39,653 nucleotides of DNA. It comes from Ignavibacteriaceae bacterium. Lineage in GTDB: Bacteria > Bacteroidota > Ignavibacteria > Ignavibacteriales > Ignavibacteriaceae. Both the position numbers and the translations under genes were made by a program. Location of the stretch: NCBI GenBank assembly GCA_023231105.1, contig JALNWB010000015.1, forward strand, positions 1 to 39,653. The letters run 5' to 3'. Numbering within the stretch: position 1 is the first letter of the stretch; each line of letters begins with the position of its first letter. Shown here one piece after another: positions 25,512 through 32,932 of this stretch. The notes beneath the pieces were generated by a model. It was not told the DNA's origin and made no database searches. It worked only from the letters and a program-made list of their open reading frames with translations.

Positions 25512-27185
25512 TTATTTTAAAATCGCACCGGTGTTGGCAGAAGTAACCATTCTTGCATATCTGCTTAAATAACCTTTTTTAATTTTGGGTTCGAATGCCG
25601 GTAGCTTCGCTAACCGTTTTTGAATTTCTTCTTCCGATAAATCTACGCTTAATATTCTGTTGTGAATGTCAATGGTAATCAAATCTCCTTCAACTAAAGC
25701 TGCAATTGGACCGCGTTCGGCAGCTTCGGGAGAAACATGCCCGATGCAAGCTCCGCGTGTACCGCCGGAAAATCTTCCGTCGGTTATCAACGCAACTTTA
25801 TCGCCTAAACCCATTCCCATAATTGCTGAAGTTGGCGAAAGCATTTCCGGCATTCCCGGTCCACCTTTTGGACCTTCATAGCGAATTACTACAACATCAC
25901 CAGCTTGTACTTTTCCGGCTAAAATATTTTCCATTGCTTCGTCTTGCGAATTATAAATTCTTGCGGGACCTGTATGCTTCATCATTTTAGGATCGACAGC
26001 GCCGGTTTTTACAATTGAACCAAGCGGCGCTAAATTTCCAAAAAGAATTGCAAGACCGCCGGTTTTTGAATAGGGATTTTCAACAGAACGAATAACAGTG
26101 GAATTTTTTATTTCCGCATGAGCGATGTTTTCACCAAGTGTTTTTCCAGTAACAGTAAGTCTTGATAAATCAAGAATTCCTTCAACTTTAGAAATTTCAT
26201 TTAAGATAGCTGAAATTCCACCGGCTGCATCAACATCTTCCATGTGTACTTCTTTTGTTGCAGGACTAACTTTGCAGATATAGGGGACTTTTTGCGAAAG
26301 CGTATTCAGTTCAGCAAGATCAAAATCTATTTCCGCTTCGTTTGCAATTGCCAGCGTATGAAGAACGGTGTTTGTACTTCCACCCATTGCCATATCGAGA
26401 ACAAAGGCATTCATTATTGATTCTTTTGTAATAATATCTTTCGGCTTAATATCTTTTTCAACCAAAGTAAGAATTTGCTTTGCCGCTTTTTTTGCTAATT
26501 CATGTCTGAGAGGATCAAGCGCGAGAATAGAACCGTTACCGGGAAGAGCCATTCCGAGCGCTTCCATCAAGCAGTTCATGGAATTGGCGGTAAACATCCC
26601 GGAACAAGAACCGCAAGATGGACATCCGTAATTTTCTAATTCGGTTAATTGTTCGTCATTTATTTTTCCCGATTGATATTCGCCAACACCTTCAAATACG
26701 GAAATGAGATCTACTTTTTTACCGGAAGGAGTTTTACCAGCTTTCATCGGTCCACCGGAAATAAATATTGTTGGAATGTTTACCCGAACAGCCGCCATTA
26801 ACATTCCCGGAACGATCTTGTCGCAATTCGGTATGCAAACCATTCCATCTAAACGATGAGCTTCAACAACGGTTTCAACGCAGTCTGCAATTAATTCTCT
26901 GCTTGCCAGCGAGTAACGCATACCGATATGTCCCATAGCAATTCCATCATCAACACCAATAGTGTTAAACTCAAACGGAACGCCGCCTGCTTCACGGATA
27001 GCTTCTTTAACAATTCTTCCAAATTCTTGAAGATGAACATGCCCGGGAATTAAATCGATATACGAATTACAAACACCGATAAAAGGTTTTTTAAAATCTT
27101 CATCGCTCTTAATCACTCCGGTAGCTTTCAGCAAACTTCGGTGCGGAGCTTTGTCAAAACCTTTTTTTATTAAATCAGATCTCAA
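25512..27185 (-). CDS. ilvD: Dihydroxy-acid dehydratase
   Basis: An iron-sulfur dehydratase making 2-oxoisovalerate and 2-oxo-3-methylvalerate. Cluster cysteines are visible in GVCNSYIDL, CIPNCDKIVPGM and GCPSCGSCSGMFTANS; the C-terminal block has LITDGRFSGGTRGACIGH. The start is taken as the TTG at 27185, giving LRSDLIKKGFDKAPHRSLL with the family's usual RSDxIKKG opening and 557 residues. GAGG lies five bases upstream. A longer frame to another TTG at 27242 would add 19 residues and overlap the attenuator-like hairpin. ilvD is the first structural gene after the branched-chain leader and so probably sets entry into the whole operon. Confidence 0.94.
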   Translation of the reverse strand: MRSDLIKKGFDKAPHRSLLKATGVIKSDEDFKKPFIGVCNSYIDLIPGHVHLQEFGRIVKEAIREAGGVPFEFNTIGVDDGIAMGHIGMRYSLASRELIADCVETVVEAHRLDGMVCIPNCDKIVPGMLMAAVRVNIPTIFISGGPMKAGKTPSGKKVDLISVFEGVGEYQSGKINDEQLTELENYGCPSCGSCSGMFTANSMNCLMEALGMALPGNGSILALDPLRHELAKKAAKQILTLVEKDIKPKDIITKESIMNAFVLDMAMGGSTNTVLHTLAIANEAEIDFDLAELNTLSQKVPYICKVSPATKEVHMEDVDAAGGISAILNEISKVEGILDLSRLTVTGKTLGENIAHAEIKNSTVIRSVENPYSKTGGLAILFGNLAPLGSIVKTGAVDPKMMKHTGPARIYNSQDEAMENILAGKVQAGDVVVIRYEGPKGGPGMPEMLSPTSAIMGMGLGDKVALITDGRFSGGTRGACIGHVSPEAAERGPIAALVEGDLITIDIHNRILSVDLSEEEIQKRLAKLPAFEPKIKKGYLSRYARMVTSANTGAILK

Positions 27186-27220
27186 GATGACCTCAAGTTT
27201 ATTCAAATTGATAAACAAGA

Positions 27221-27354
27221 AAAACCTTTCGGCTTTCGTCAATCCCGAAATCTTAAGTATGTGTGTGTGTTAGTCTTATTTTTTGATTTGGGATTGACTT
27301 ATTATTAGCCTAGAATAATAATGCTTAGAAGGCTGATAATAACAGAAATCCCAA
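27221..27354 (-). promoter_or_regulatory. Putative transcription attenuator of the ilv-leu operon
   Basis: On the minus-strand RNA several pairings compete. Segment 1 (TTGGGATT, 27354-27347, inside the leader's Ile codons) can pair with AATCCCAA of segment 2. Segment 2 (GTCAATCCCAAATC, 27298-27285) also pairs along 14 positions with segment 3 (GATTTCGGGATTGAC, 27252-27238, one bulge). The end of segment 3 can instead join a downstream hairpin AAAGCC-GAAA-GGTTTT (27236-27221) that is followed by a U-rich stretch, with ATTGA/TCAAT extending its base. The leader stop lies in a further hairpin, 27299-27321 (TTATTATT/AATAATAA). This is the expected layout of a ribosome-controlled attenuator; the assignment of terminator and antiterminator is inference. 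Confidence 0.55.
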
Positions 27355-27472
27355 TAATGACAGAAAAAATCGCAGGGGTTATTATTGGATGAATCACAAC
27401 AACGGAATTGCCGGGGGTGATGGCAAAACCACTAAAATTGTTATTTGTACTATGTTGTGATTGATTTTTCAT
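27305..27472 (-). CDS. Branched-chain-rich leader peptide (ilvL-like)
   Basis: A 55-codon open frame, ATG 27472 to TAA 27307-27305, too short for ordinary gene calling. Codons 1-17 are polar (MKNQSQHSTNNNF...). Codons 24-54 are dominated by Val, Ile and Leu: VVVIHPII near codons 24-31, then VIIGISVIISLL and SIIIL to codon 54; overall 13 Ile, 5 Val and 3 Leu. The E. coli ilv leader has a comparable VVVIII run. The gene lies 119 bp upstream of ilvD on the same strand, has a perfect Bacteroidota promoter, and is followed by alternative hairpins. There is no Shine-Dalgarno sequence and the transcript probably begins only about 10 bases upstream. A single-span membrane microprotein is the main alternative. 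Confidence 0.6.
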   Translation of the reverse strand: MKNQSQHSTNNNFSGFAITPGNSVVVIHPIITPAIFSVIIGISVIISLLSIIILG

Positions 27473-27485
27473 TTTTTTATTTATG

Positions 27486-27516
27486 CAAAGATAACAGAAG
27501 GAAGTTCACTTGTCAA
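27486..27516 (-). promoter_or_regulatory. Promoter of the ilv-leu leader and operon
   Basis: On the minus strand TTGACA (27516-27511) is followed, after 17 bases, by TATCTTTG (27493-27486). Read as Bacteroidota elements this is TTG, 20 bases, TAnnTTTG, an exact consensus match with the same spacing as the ahpC promoter. It also fits a general sigma70 -35 box. Transcription would begin near 27480, almost at the leader ATG. The rest of the divergent spacer (27517-27741) shows only a weak TTAATTTG element before the DUF1028 gene. Confidence 0.7.
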
Positions 27517-27741
27517 GTTTTTGAACTATTTTTTTTATCTTTTCTGGGATTAAATGAATATGAGTGCATATATACCCACAAAATATTTTGCAAGGAATAG
27601 AGCAAAATTCTAAGCCATCTTTATTACAGTCGTTTACTTTCTACTTTTACATCTGTATGTACTCACTTCTAATTCTCTTGTGGATTTGTCCAATCAATTA
27701 AAAAGTTTTAATTTGTACACAAATTTAATGAGGAGTAAAAA

Positions 27742-28749
27742 ATGAAATCAAAATTTTCTTTAATTCTATTTTTAGCATTGCAGTTAGCAATTCTCAATTC
27801 ACAATTTTCAGTTGTACACGGACAAATCTATAAGCTGGATTCCCCTTTTGCACACACCTACTCAATCGTTGCTTATGATGAACAAACTGGAGATATGGGT
27901 GTTGCGGTTCAATCGCACTGGTTTTCAGTTGGAACAATGGTTACCTGGGGAGAAGCCGGAGTTGGTGTTGTTGCAACACAATCATTTGTTAATCCTGCCT
28001 TTGGACCCGGCGGATTAGATTTGTTAAGAAAAGGAAAAACTCCGCAAGAAACGGTTGATGAATTACTAAAAAGTGATGAAGGACGAGAATTCCGCCAACT
28101 TGCCGTGTTAGATTCAAAAGGAAATGCCGCATCTTTCACCGGTAAAGATTGTATTCAACCAGCCGGAAATATTGTAGGAAATTATTTTTCTGTTCAGGCA
28201 AATTTAATGTCGAATGATAAAATTTGGCCCGCAATGGCTGAAGCTTTTCAAAAATCAAAAGGACCTCTTGCTGAAAGAATGCTCACAGCACTTGAAGCGG
28301 CGGAGAAAGCCGGTGGAGATGTACGCGGTAAACAATCCGCAGCTCTGCTTGTTGTTCGTGCAAAATCGACCGGGAAAGTTTGGGAAGACCGCTTAGTCGA
28401 TCTTCGCGTTGAAGATAGCCCCGCACCGCTTCCCGAATTGAGAAGACTTCTAAAAGTTCATCGTGCTTATGATCATATGAACAACGGTGATCTTGCTGTT
28501 GAAAAAAATGATATGGATTCAGCTATGAAAGAATATTCTTCAGCAATGAAAATGTTTCCGGATAATCTTGAAATGAAATTTTGGACTGCGGTTGCACTGG
28601 CAAATAAAGGAATGATGAAAGAAGCCGTTCCAATGTTCAAAGAAATTTTTAAGAAAGATAAAAATTGGAAAGATTTAACTCCGCGGCTTATTCCAAATGG
28701 TTTATTAAAAGTTACTCATGAACAGTTGAGCAAAATTTTAGAAAATTAG
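27742..28749 (+). CDS. Exported DUF1028 (Ntn-hydrolase-like) protein with TPR tail
   Basis: A 335-residue protein with a signal peptide (about residues 1-27, ending VVHGQ). The DUF1028 domain runs from about residue 38 to 230: TYSIVAYDEQTGDMGVAVQSHW, a Gly-rich GEAGVGVVATQSFVNPAFGPGGLDLL, the central FTGKDCIQPAGNIVGNYFSVQANLM and LEAAEKAGGDVRGKQSAALLVV. The family is structurally assigned to Ntn hydrolases but its reaction is not established. Residues of about 240-330 form TPR-like helices (NDMDSAMKEYSSAMKMFPDN). ATG 27742 follows GAGGAG. The stop is TAG. It is divergent from the ilv operon and probably monocistronic. Confidence 0.85.
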   Translation: MKSKFSLILFLALQLAILNSQFSVVHGQIYKLDSPFAHTYSIVAYDEQTGDMGVAVQSHWFSVGTMVTWGEAGVGVVATQSFVNPAFGPGGLDLLRKGKTPQETVDELLKSDEGREFRQLAVLDSKGNAASFTGKDCIQPAGNIVGNYFSVQANLMSNDKIWPAMAEAFQKSKGPLAERMLTALEAAEKAGGDVRGKQSAALLVVRAKSTGKVWEDRLVDLRVEDSPAPLPELRRLLKVHRAYDHMNNGDLAVEKNDMDSAMKEYSSAMKMFPDNLEMKFWTAVALANKGMMKEAVPMFKEIFKKDKNWKDLTPRLIPNGLLKVTHEQLSKILEN

Positions 28750-28869
28750 AAAGGTGTTTATAGCTTCTACCGTAACCGGAAGATGTGAAACAAAAAAATT
28801 AATTCCACTAATTACTTACATGTCTAAGTCAATTTATGTTGCTCGTCTTTTGAGACTAAAATGATACTC

Positions 28870-29292
28870 CTATTTGATACTTAGTTTAATTGCCATCAAC
28901 GATTTAGCATACTCAACATCTTTTTTATACTTAAAAGTAATTGTAAGTCCGCGTATTTTATTATATCGTTTCCCGTTTTTAAACTGTTCTTTTAATTCGT
29001 TAGAAATAGAACTATTGATTATTGCCTGTTCTGCTTTATCAGTAAAATAGAAAGTCATTCTGAAAGAATCTTTGATAACTGAAAGCTAGAATATCGTTTT
29101 TGATTTTTTTGTAACTTTTAATAACCAACTTTTCCCATCATTGTAATATCTCCATTCTTCTGAAAAGTCCGAATGATTCTTATGAATGTAATCGAAGATA
29201 GAAATCCACAATATTTTCGATTTTCCAATATGTGAAAAAATGATTTCCTCCGTCGGGAATTCATTTTTATCTTTTAAGGTGGGCTGGTCCAT
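28870..29292 (-). pseudogene. DUF3788 family gene interrupted by an in-frame TAG
   Basis: Two short frames, 29292-29086 and 29058-28870, are one continuous reading frame split only by TAG at 29088-29086. The first part has FPTEEIIFSHIGKSKILW and EEWRYYNDGKSWLLKVTKK, the second FYFTDKAEQAIINSSISNE and a closing KDVEYAKSLMAIKLSIK. Together they make about 140 residues, the full length and order I associate with DUF3788, and the stop falls after KTIF, where the family usually has an aromatic residue. Thus a single base change (for example TGG or TAT/TAC to TAG) explains the break. ATG 29292 has a good ribosome site (AGAGGAAA). Function of DUF3788 is unknown. A recent nonsense mutation is likeliest; an assembly error or readthrough is possible. 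Confidence 0.75.
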
Positions 29293-29342
29293 CTGCTTTC
29301 CTCTTCATACAAATTAACACCTACATGCACATTTACAAGTCA

Positions 29343-29891
29343 TCAAGGTTTAGGCGCGTTTCTCTTCAAATAATCAAGAACAGTTTCGAGTTGTTTATCG
29401 GTCAAATGTTTAGATGAGGATTTTAAAAGTTTCCCAAAAGCTTCTATTTCTTCCGGGCTTCCGGGATAACCAATATTTGAATTCCCGGGCATCACATTGG
29501 AGTTTGCAAGTTTCTCTCCTTTGGTATTGATCCAAACATAAAAAGGCAGTCCAGATTTCTCCCCTCCAAGTTTTTCCATAATCTCTTTTCCACCGGGATT
29601 CTCTAAAGCAGCAATTTTGTCTCCCCGCTCTAAAACATCAAGGTGAGTGATGACAAAGTTTTCTTCAAAAATCTTTTTAAGTTCTTCGCTCTGTATTGCT
29701 TTTTCCAACTTTCTACACCAGCTGCACCAGGAAGCATGGAAGATTAGAAAAACATTTTTTTGGGATGATTTAGCTTCTTTATAAGCTGCTGTCAGAATTT
29801 TATCTGCGTGCAGCAGCTTTGCTTCCTGAGCTGATGCCAAACTTAACGAGAAGAAAAAAAGTGCTGAAGCTACAATAACTTTGCGGAACAT
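29343..29891 (-). CDS. Exported thioredoxin-fold protein (WCSWC)
   Basis: A 182-residue periplasmic protein. The signal peptide is about residues 1-21 (LASAQ). The thioredoxin-like domain, of the thioredoxin_7/DUF255-like kind, starts near residue 30 with AYKEAKSSQKNVFLIFHASWC, and its active-site pair is Cys56 and Cys59 in WCSWC. SGLPFYVWI holds the expected cis-proline. The C-terminal segment LTDKQLETVLDYLKRNAP is a helix outside the core fold. A disulfide reductase or thiol-protection role in the periplasm fits; no partner such as DsbD is next to it. AAGGAG precedes ATG 29891. The stop is TGA. Confidence 0.85.
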   Translation of the reverse strand: MFRKVIVASALFFFSLSLASAQEAKLLHADKILTAAYKEAKSSQKNVFLIFHASWCSWCRKLEKAIQSEELKKIFEENFVITHLDVLERGDKIAALENPGGKEIMEKLGGEKSGLPFYVWINTKGEKLANSNVMPGNSNIGYPGSPEEIEAFGKLLKSSSKHLTDKQLETVLDYLKRNAPKP

Positions 29892-30074
29892 TATCGAATC
29901 TCCTTAATGAAAATGATTGAATAAATGCGTTTCGATTATACAAAATCCTTTGTAAAAGAGCAAACAATATGAAGTTTATTTGGCGTGTCTGCGAATACGG
30001 AAAACAACACAATAAATTGTTATTTTCTCAACGATATTCTTTTCCCTACTTTCATATTTTTATCTTTATCCTAT

Positions 30075-30107
30075 AAAATAAAAAACCCCGTATGTAACGG
30101 GGCTTTT
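30075..30107 (-). terminator. Intrinsic terminator of the ECF sigma/DUF4097 operon
   Basis: Read on the minus strand, CCCCGT (30102-30097), loop TACAT and ACGGGG (30091-30086) form a GC-rich 6-bp stem followed by TTTTTTATTTT (30085-30075). It lies 26 bp past the DUF4097 stop. It is the clearest intrinsic terminator in the window. Confidence 0.85.
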
Positions 30108-30128
30108 ACTATTACTTAATTTTTTACT

Positions 30129-31247
30129 TTATTTATTCAACTTCTTAATTTCAATTTTTGAGTTTGAAGTTGTTAACTTTATCAGTTTTCCACCGCCGTT
30201 TAAAGTAAACTTTGCTCTAATTTCTTTGTTGTCTTCATCGGTAACATAACTATCAGTTTTATATTCAGAAGTAATAATCCAAGGACCTTTAAGATTATCT
30301 GCTTTGATTACCGCTTCAATTGTTGCTTTGACATTTTCCGGGATCAAAAAAGTTATTGTTCCTCCGGAAGAAGATAATTTACTCTCGTCACTTCCATCGG
30401 GAGTCAATTCAGCATAAATTCTTCCGCCCGAGGTATTTGCTTTTACTGAACCATAAATATTTTCAAGTTTAATATCTCCGCCGGATGTATTTACAGAAGT
30501 ATTTCCTCTAGCGCCAGCTAATTTAATATCACCACCGGAAGTATTTAATTTTGCAATTCCTGATACTAAACCAACTTCAATATCTCCTCCGGCAGTTGAT
30601 GCTTTTATTTCTCCTCCAACATTTCCCACTTTAATATCACCACCGGCTGTATTTACATTTAACGATTTGCTTGAACTCGTCACAACAATATCCCCGCCAG
30701 CAGTAGTCATTTTCCCTTCTCCGTTAACTATTCCAACGTGAATGTCACCACCGGCAGTAGTTACTTTCAAATCGCCATTAATATTCCCAGTGTTAATATC
30801 TCCTCCGGCTGTAACCAACTCAACTTTCCCGTTGATAGATTCTACTTTTATATCTCCGCCGGCAGTTGTTCCCTTAATATTTCCATAGAATTCACCAAGA
30901 CACGATAAGTCTCCGCCGCTTGTTTTAATATCAAAGTTAAATTGTCCTGGTGTTTTAATCGAAAAAGAAACATTGTGGTCGTTTCTTAACAAAACAGAAA
31001 CTGTATTTCCGTCTTGAGTTATTTTCAGGTCATCACGATCCACTGCGTCAAGTCCTGAAACTTCAACCAGAACTTCATCTTTACTCCAAGATTCTACTCG
31101 AACATCTCCCGAAACTTTTACGGAAAGATTATCACCTTTTTTCACCTGAAAGTTTTTGGTGAATCTATCTTGAGACATTCCGGTCTGGGTTATACCGACT
31201 ACTAATATTGCAGTCAAGATCAGGTTAAATAATTTGTTCGTTTTCAT
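30129..31247 (-). CDS. Exported DUF4097 repeat protein
   Basis: A 372-residue exported protein (signal about residues 1-25, GMSQ). After an N-terminal strand-rich part come about ten 18-residue repeats between residues 110 and 290, each beginning TAGGDI or TSGGDI and continuing KVGNVNG-like. These form a right-handed beta-solenoid in this family (DUF4097/DUF4098). A C-terminal non-repeated domain has the SSSGGTITFLIPENVKATIE pattern typical of the family end. ATG 31247 has AAGGAG overlapping the anti-sigma stop, so translation is coupled. In other bacteria such genes commonly sit in sigma/anti-sigma operons; a role in envelope sensing or as a regulon member is inferred. Confidence 0.9.
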   Translation of the reverse strand: MKTNKLFNLILTAILVVGITQTGMSQDRFTKNFQVKKGDNLSVKVSGDVRVESWSKDEVLVEVSGLDAVDRDDLKITQDGNTVSVLLRNDHNVSFSIKTPGQFNFDIKTSGGDLSCLGEFYGNIKGTTAGGDIKVESINGKVELVTAGGDINTGNINGDLKVTTAGGDIHVGIVNGEGKMTTAGGDIVVTSSSKSLNVNTAGGDIKVGNVGGEIKASTAGGDIEVGLVSGIAKLNTSGGDIKLAGARGNTSVNTSGGDIKLENIYGSVKANTSGGRIYAELTPDGSDESKLSSSGGTITFLIPENVKATIEAVIKADNLKGPWIITSEYKTDSYVTDEDNKEIRAKFTLNGGGKLIKLTTSNSKIEIKKLNK

Positions 31248-31258
31248 TGCTTTACTCC

Positions 31259-32197
31259 TTATGATTCTAATTTTGTTAAAATTGTTTTTGCCCGAAGTTT
31301 TATATAACTGTTTTCATCTTCCCGCATTTTTTCTCTTAGAACATTTATAGTATTCTGGTCTGTAAGTTTTTTAATATCATTCTTTTCACTGAGGCAGTTG
31401 ATCGCATGAATTCTTAAACCGGAATTTTTATCATTTTGCAAAACAAAGATCATTGCGTCTCTTATCTTGTCATCAAACGGAATGCTACACAATGCGGTCA
31501 TGGCTTCTTTCCGTACGCCTGGATTATTATCGTACATCATTGCTTTTAAAAGCGCGTCTTTTAGAACGCCTGTAGTGTTTTCTCTTTTCTCAGAAAAGAT
31601 TGCGCTGACGGTTTTCAATCTTACTCCGGGATTTTCATTATCAAGTAAAGATTTTGCAAGCACTTTTTGAATTTCACTATCGTTTACATTTCCTTTAACT
31701 TTTACAGGAACAATTTTATCATATGTAATTTCAACTTCTCCCTTTTCAAAATCTTTGTTAACAAATTGAAGATTGGTAAGCTTCGCATCATTATTAACAA
31801 GATTTTGGTCGGATAAAAACTTATTGCCCGCACTATTGAAAAAGAAGAAATATGAAGCTGTAATTAGGATAACAACCGAAGCGAAAGAATAAGCCATCTT
31901 TAACTTGCCGGGTGTTGGTAGAGTAAGTAAGTCCCAAATCTTTTGCCAACGGAATTTTTTCCGTTTAAGATTTCTTATTTCGGCAAGCAGTTCCTGCCGC
32001 GATTCAAAAAGGGCATCTTCGTCAAGCTCTTCTACCAAATTTGTTTTAACCAGAGTATGAAGTTTTATTAATTCTTCAAGTTCATTTCTACAGGCACTGC
32101 ATCCAAGCAGATGGCGCTCAAATTCATTCCGTTCTTCTTTCTTCAGCTCGTTATAGCTGTAAAGGATCAACAGTTTTTTATAATTTTCGTGTCCCAT
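31259..32197 (-). CDS. Anti-sigma factor: zinc-finger domain, membrane span, HEAT repeats
   Basis: A 312-residue protein. The cytoplasmic anti-sigma domain holds the zinc motif H-x3-C-x2-C at His29, Cys33, Cys36 (HLLGCSAC). Residues 101-120 are a transmembrane helix (MAYSFASVVILITASYFFFF). The outer part, from about residue 175, has four HEAT-like helical repeats, recognisable by NPGVRLKTVSAI, NPGVRKEAMTAL, NSGLRIHAINCL and NSYIKLRAKTIL. In related systems the first domain holds the sigma factor until a signal acts across the membrane. The HEAT domain as the outer sensor is unusual. It lies 15 bp after the sigma gene and 11 bp before the DUF4097 gene. Confidence 0.88.
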   Translation of the reverse strand: MGHENYKKLLILYSYNELKKEERNEFERHLLGCSACRNELEELIKLHTLVKTNLVEELDEDALFESRQELLAEIRNLKRKKFRWQKIWDLLTLPTPGKLKMAYSFASVVILITASYFFFFNSAGNKFLSDQNLVNNDAKLTNLQFVNKDFEKGEVEITYDKIVPVKVKGNVNDSEIQKVLAKSLLDNENPGVRLKTVSAIFSEKRENTTGVLKDALLKAMMYDNNPGVRKEAMTALCSIPFDDKIRDAMIFVLQNDKNSGLRIHAINCLSEKNDIKKLTDQNTINVLREKMREDENSYIKLRAKTILTKLES

Positions 32198-32212
32198 ACT
32201 AATCTCAACATT

Positions 32213-32788
32213 TTATATTGTTTTTAATTTCAGTCTAAGTTTTTCGGTCGCAATAAAAAGATATTTTTTAATCGTTCCTTCACTGCAATCCATCATTTTG
32301 GCAATTTCTTTTATCTTGTAATTGTGCATATGCTTAAGCATAAAAGCCATTTTTTGTTTTGGAGCCAGGCTGTCAACAGCTTTTTGGATACTCCCTTTAG
32401 TCTCCGCTTTAATCAATTGATTATCGGGTTCGTGCTCTTCAGATGATCTTAAATCCAATTTGGGAAATTCTTCATCCTCATCGGGAGAAATACTTACCTT
32501 ATGCTGTTTCCGGTACTGCGCTTGGTGCGTAAGACAAACATTGGTGGTAATTCTATAAAGCCATGTTTTAAATTCGCTCCGGAACTCAAAGCGGTTCAGT
32601 CCTTTATAAACTCTTAGAAAAACTTCCTGATAAATATCTTTTGCATCATCTGAAGACTGAACATAATGAGCAACCATCGAAAGAACATTCCTATCATGCC
32701 GATAGACGAGAGTTGTGAAGGCCGAATCGTTTCCGTTCCGGGCTTCGATTATCAGATCATTGTCACTTAGTGAAGATAAGTCTTCCAA
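32213..32788 (-). CDS. ECF-type RNA polymerase sigma factor
   Basis: A 191-residue extracytoplasmic-function sigma factor. Region 2 (about residues 24-95) contains FTTLVYRHDRNVLSMVAHYV, DAKDIYQEVFLRVYKGLNRF and FKTWLYRITTNVCL. An acidic linker with DEDEEFPKLD follows. Region 4 (about 130-188) contains LAPKQKMAFMLKHMHNYKIKEIAKMMDCSEGTIKKYL, the helix-turn-helix for the -35 element (named by landmarks SEGTIKKYL). The start is TTG at 32788, with GGAG eight bases upstream. It leads a three-gene operon with its anti-sigma factor and a DUF4097 protein, ending at the hairpin near 30090. No -7 Bacteroidota box was seen upstream, so autoregulation by its own sigma is possible. Confidence 0.92.
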   Translation of the reverse strand: MEDLSSLSDNDLIIEARNGNDSAFTTLVYRHDRNVLSMVAHYVQSSDDAKDIYQEVFLRVYKGLNRFEFRSEFKTWLYRITTNVCLTHQAQYRKQHKVSISPDEDEEFPKLDLRSSEEHEPDNQLIKAETKGSIQKAVDSLAPKQKMAFMLKHMHNYKIKEIAKMMDCSEGTIKKYLFIATEKLRLKLKTI

Positions 32789-32887
32789 AACTTTAACTCC
32801 GTTTTTATTAGTTAGACTAAAATAAGATTTAAAAGGTTGTAAGGGATGGGGAAAATATTTTTAGTACGCGAGATTGGACATCGAGAA

Positions 32888-32912
32888 TTTGAGACTATGG
32901 GACTTTGAGACT
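32888..32912. repeat. Two copies of TTTGAGACT, 16-base period
   Basis: TTTGAGACT at 32888-32896 and 32904-32912, in the 144-bp spacer between the ECF sigma gene and the membrane protein gene. It is one of several phrase-like spacer repeats in the window, with no assigned function. Confidence 0.5.
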
Positions 32913-32932
32913 GTGAGATTATATAAGATGAA

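Noticed and set aside
30361..30900. Tandem DNA repeats suggesting a minisatellite
   Set aside because: They are codons of the 18-residue DUF4097 repeats and are explained by the protein.
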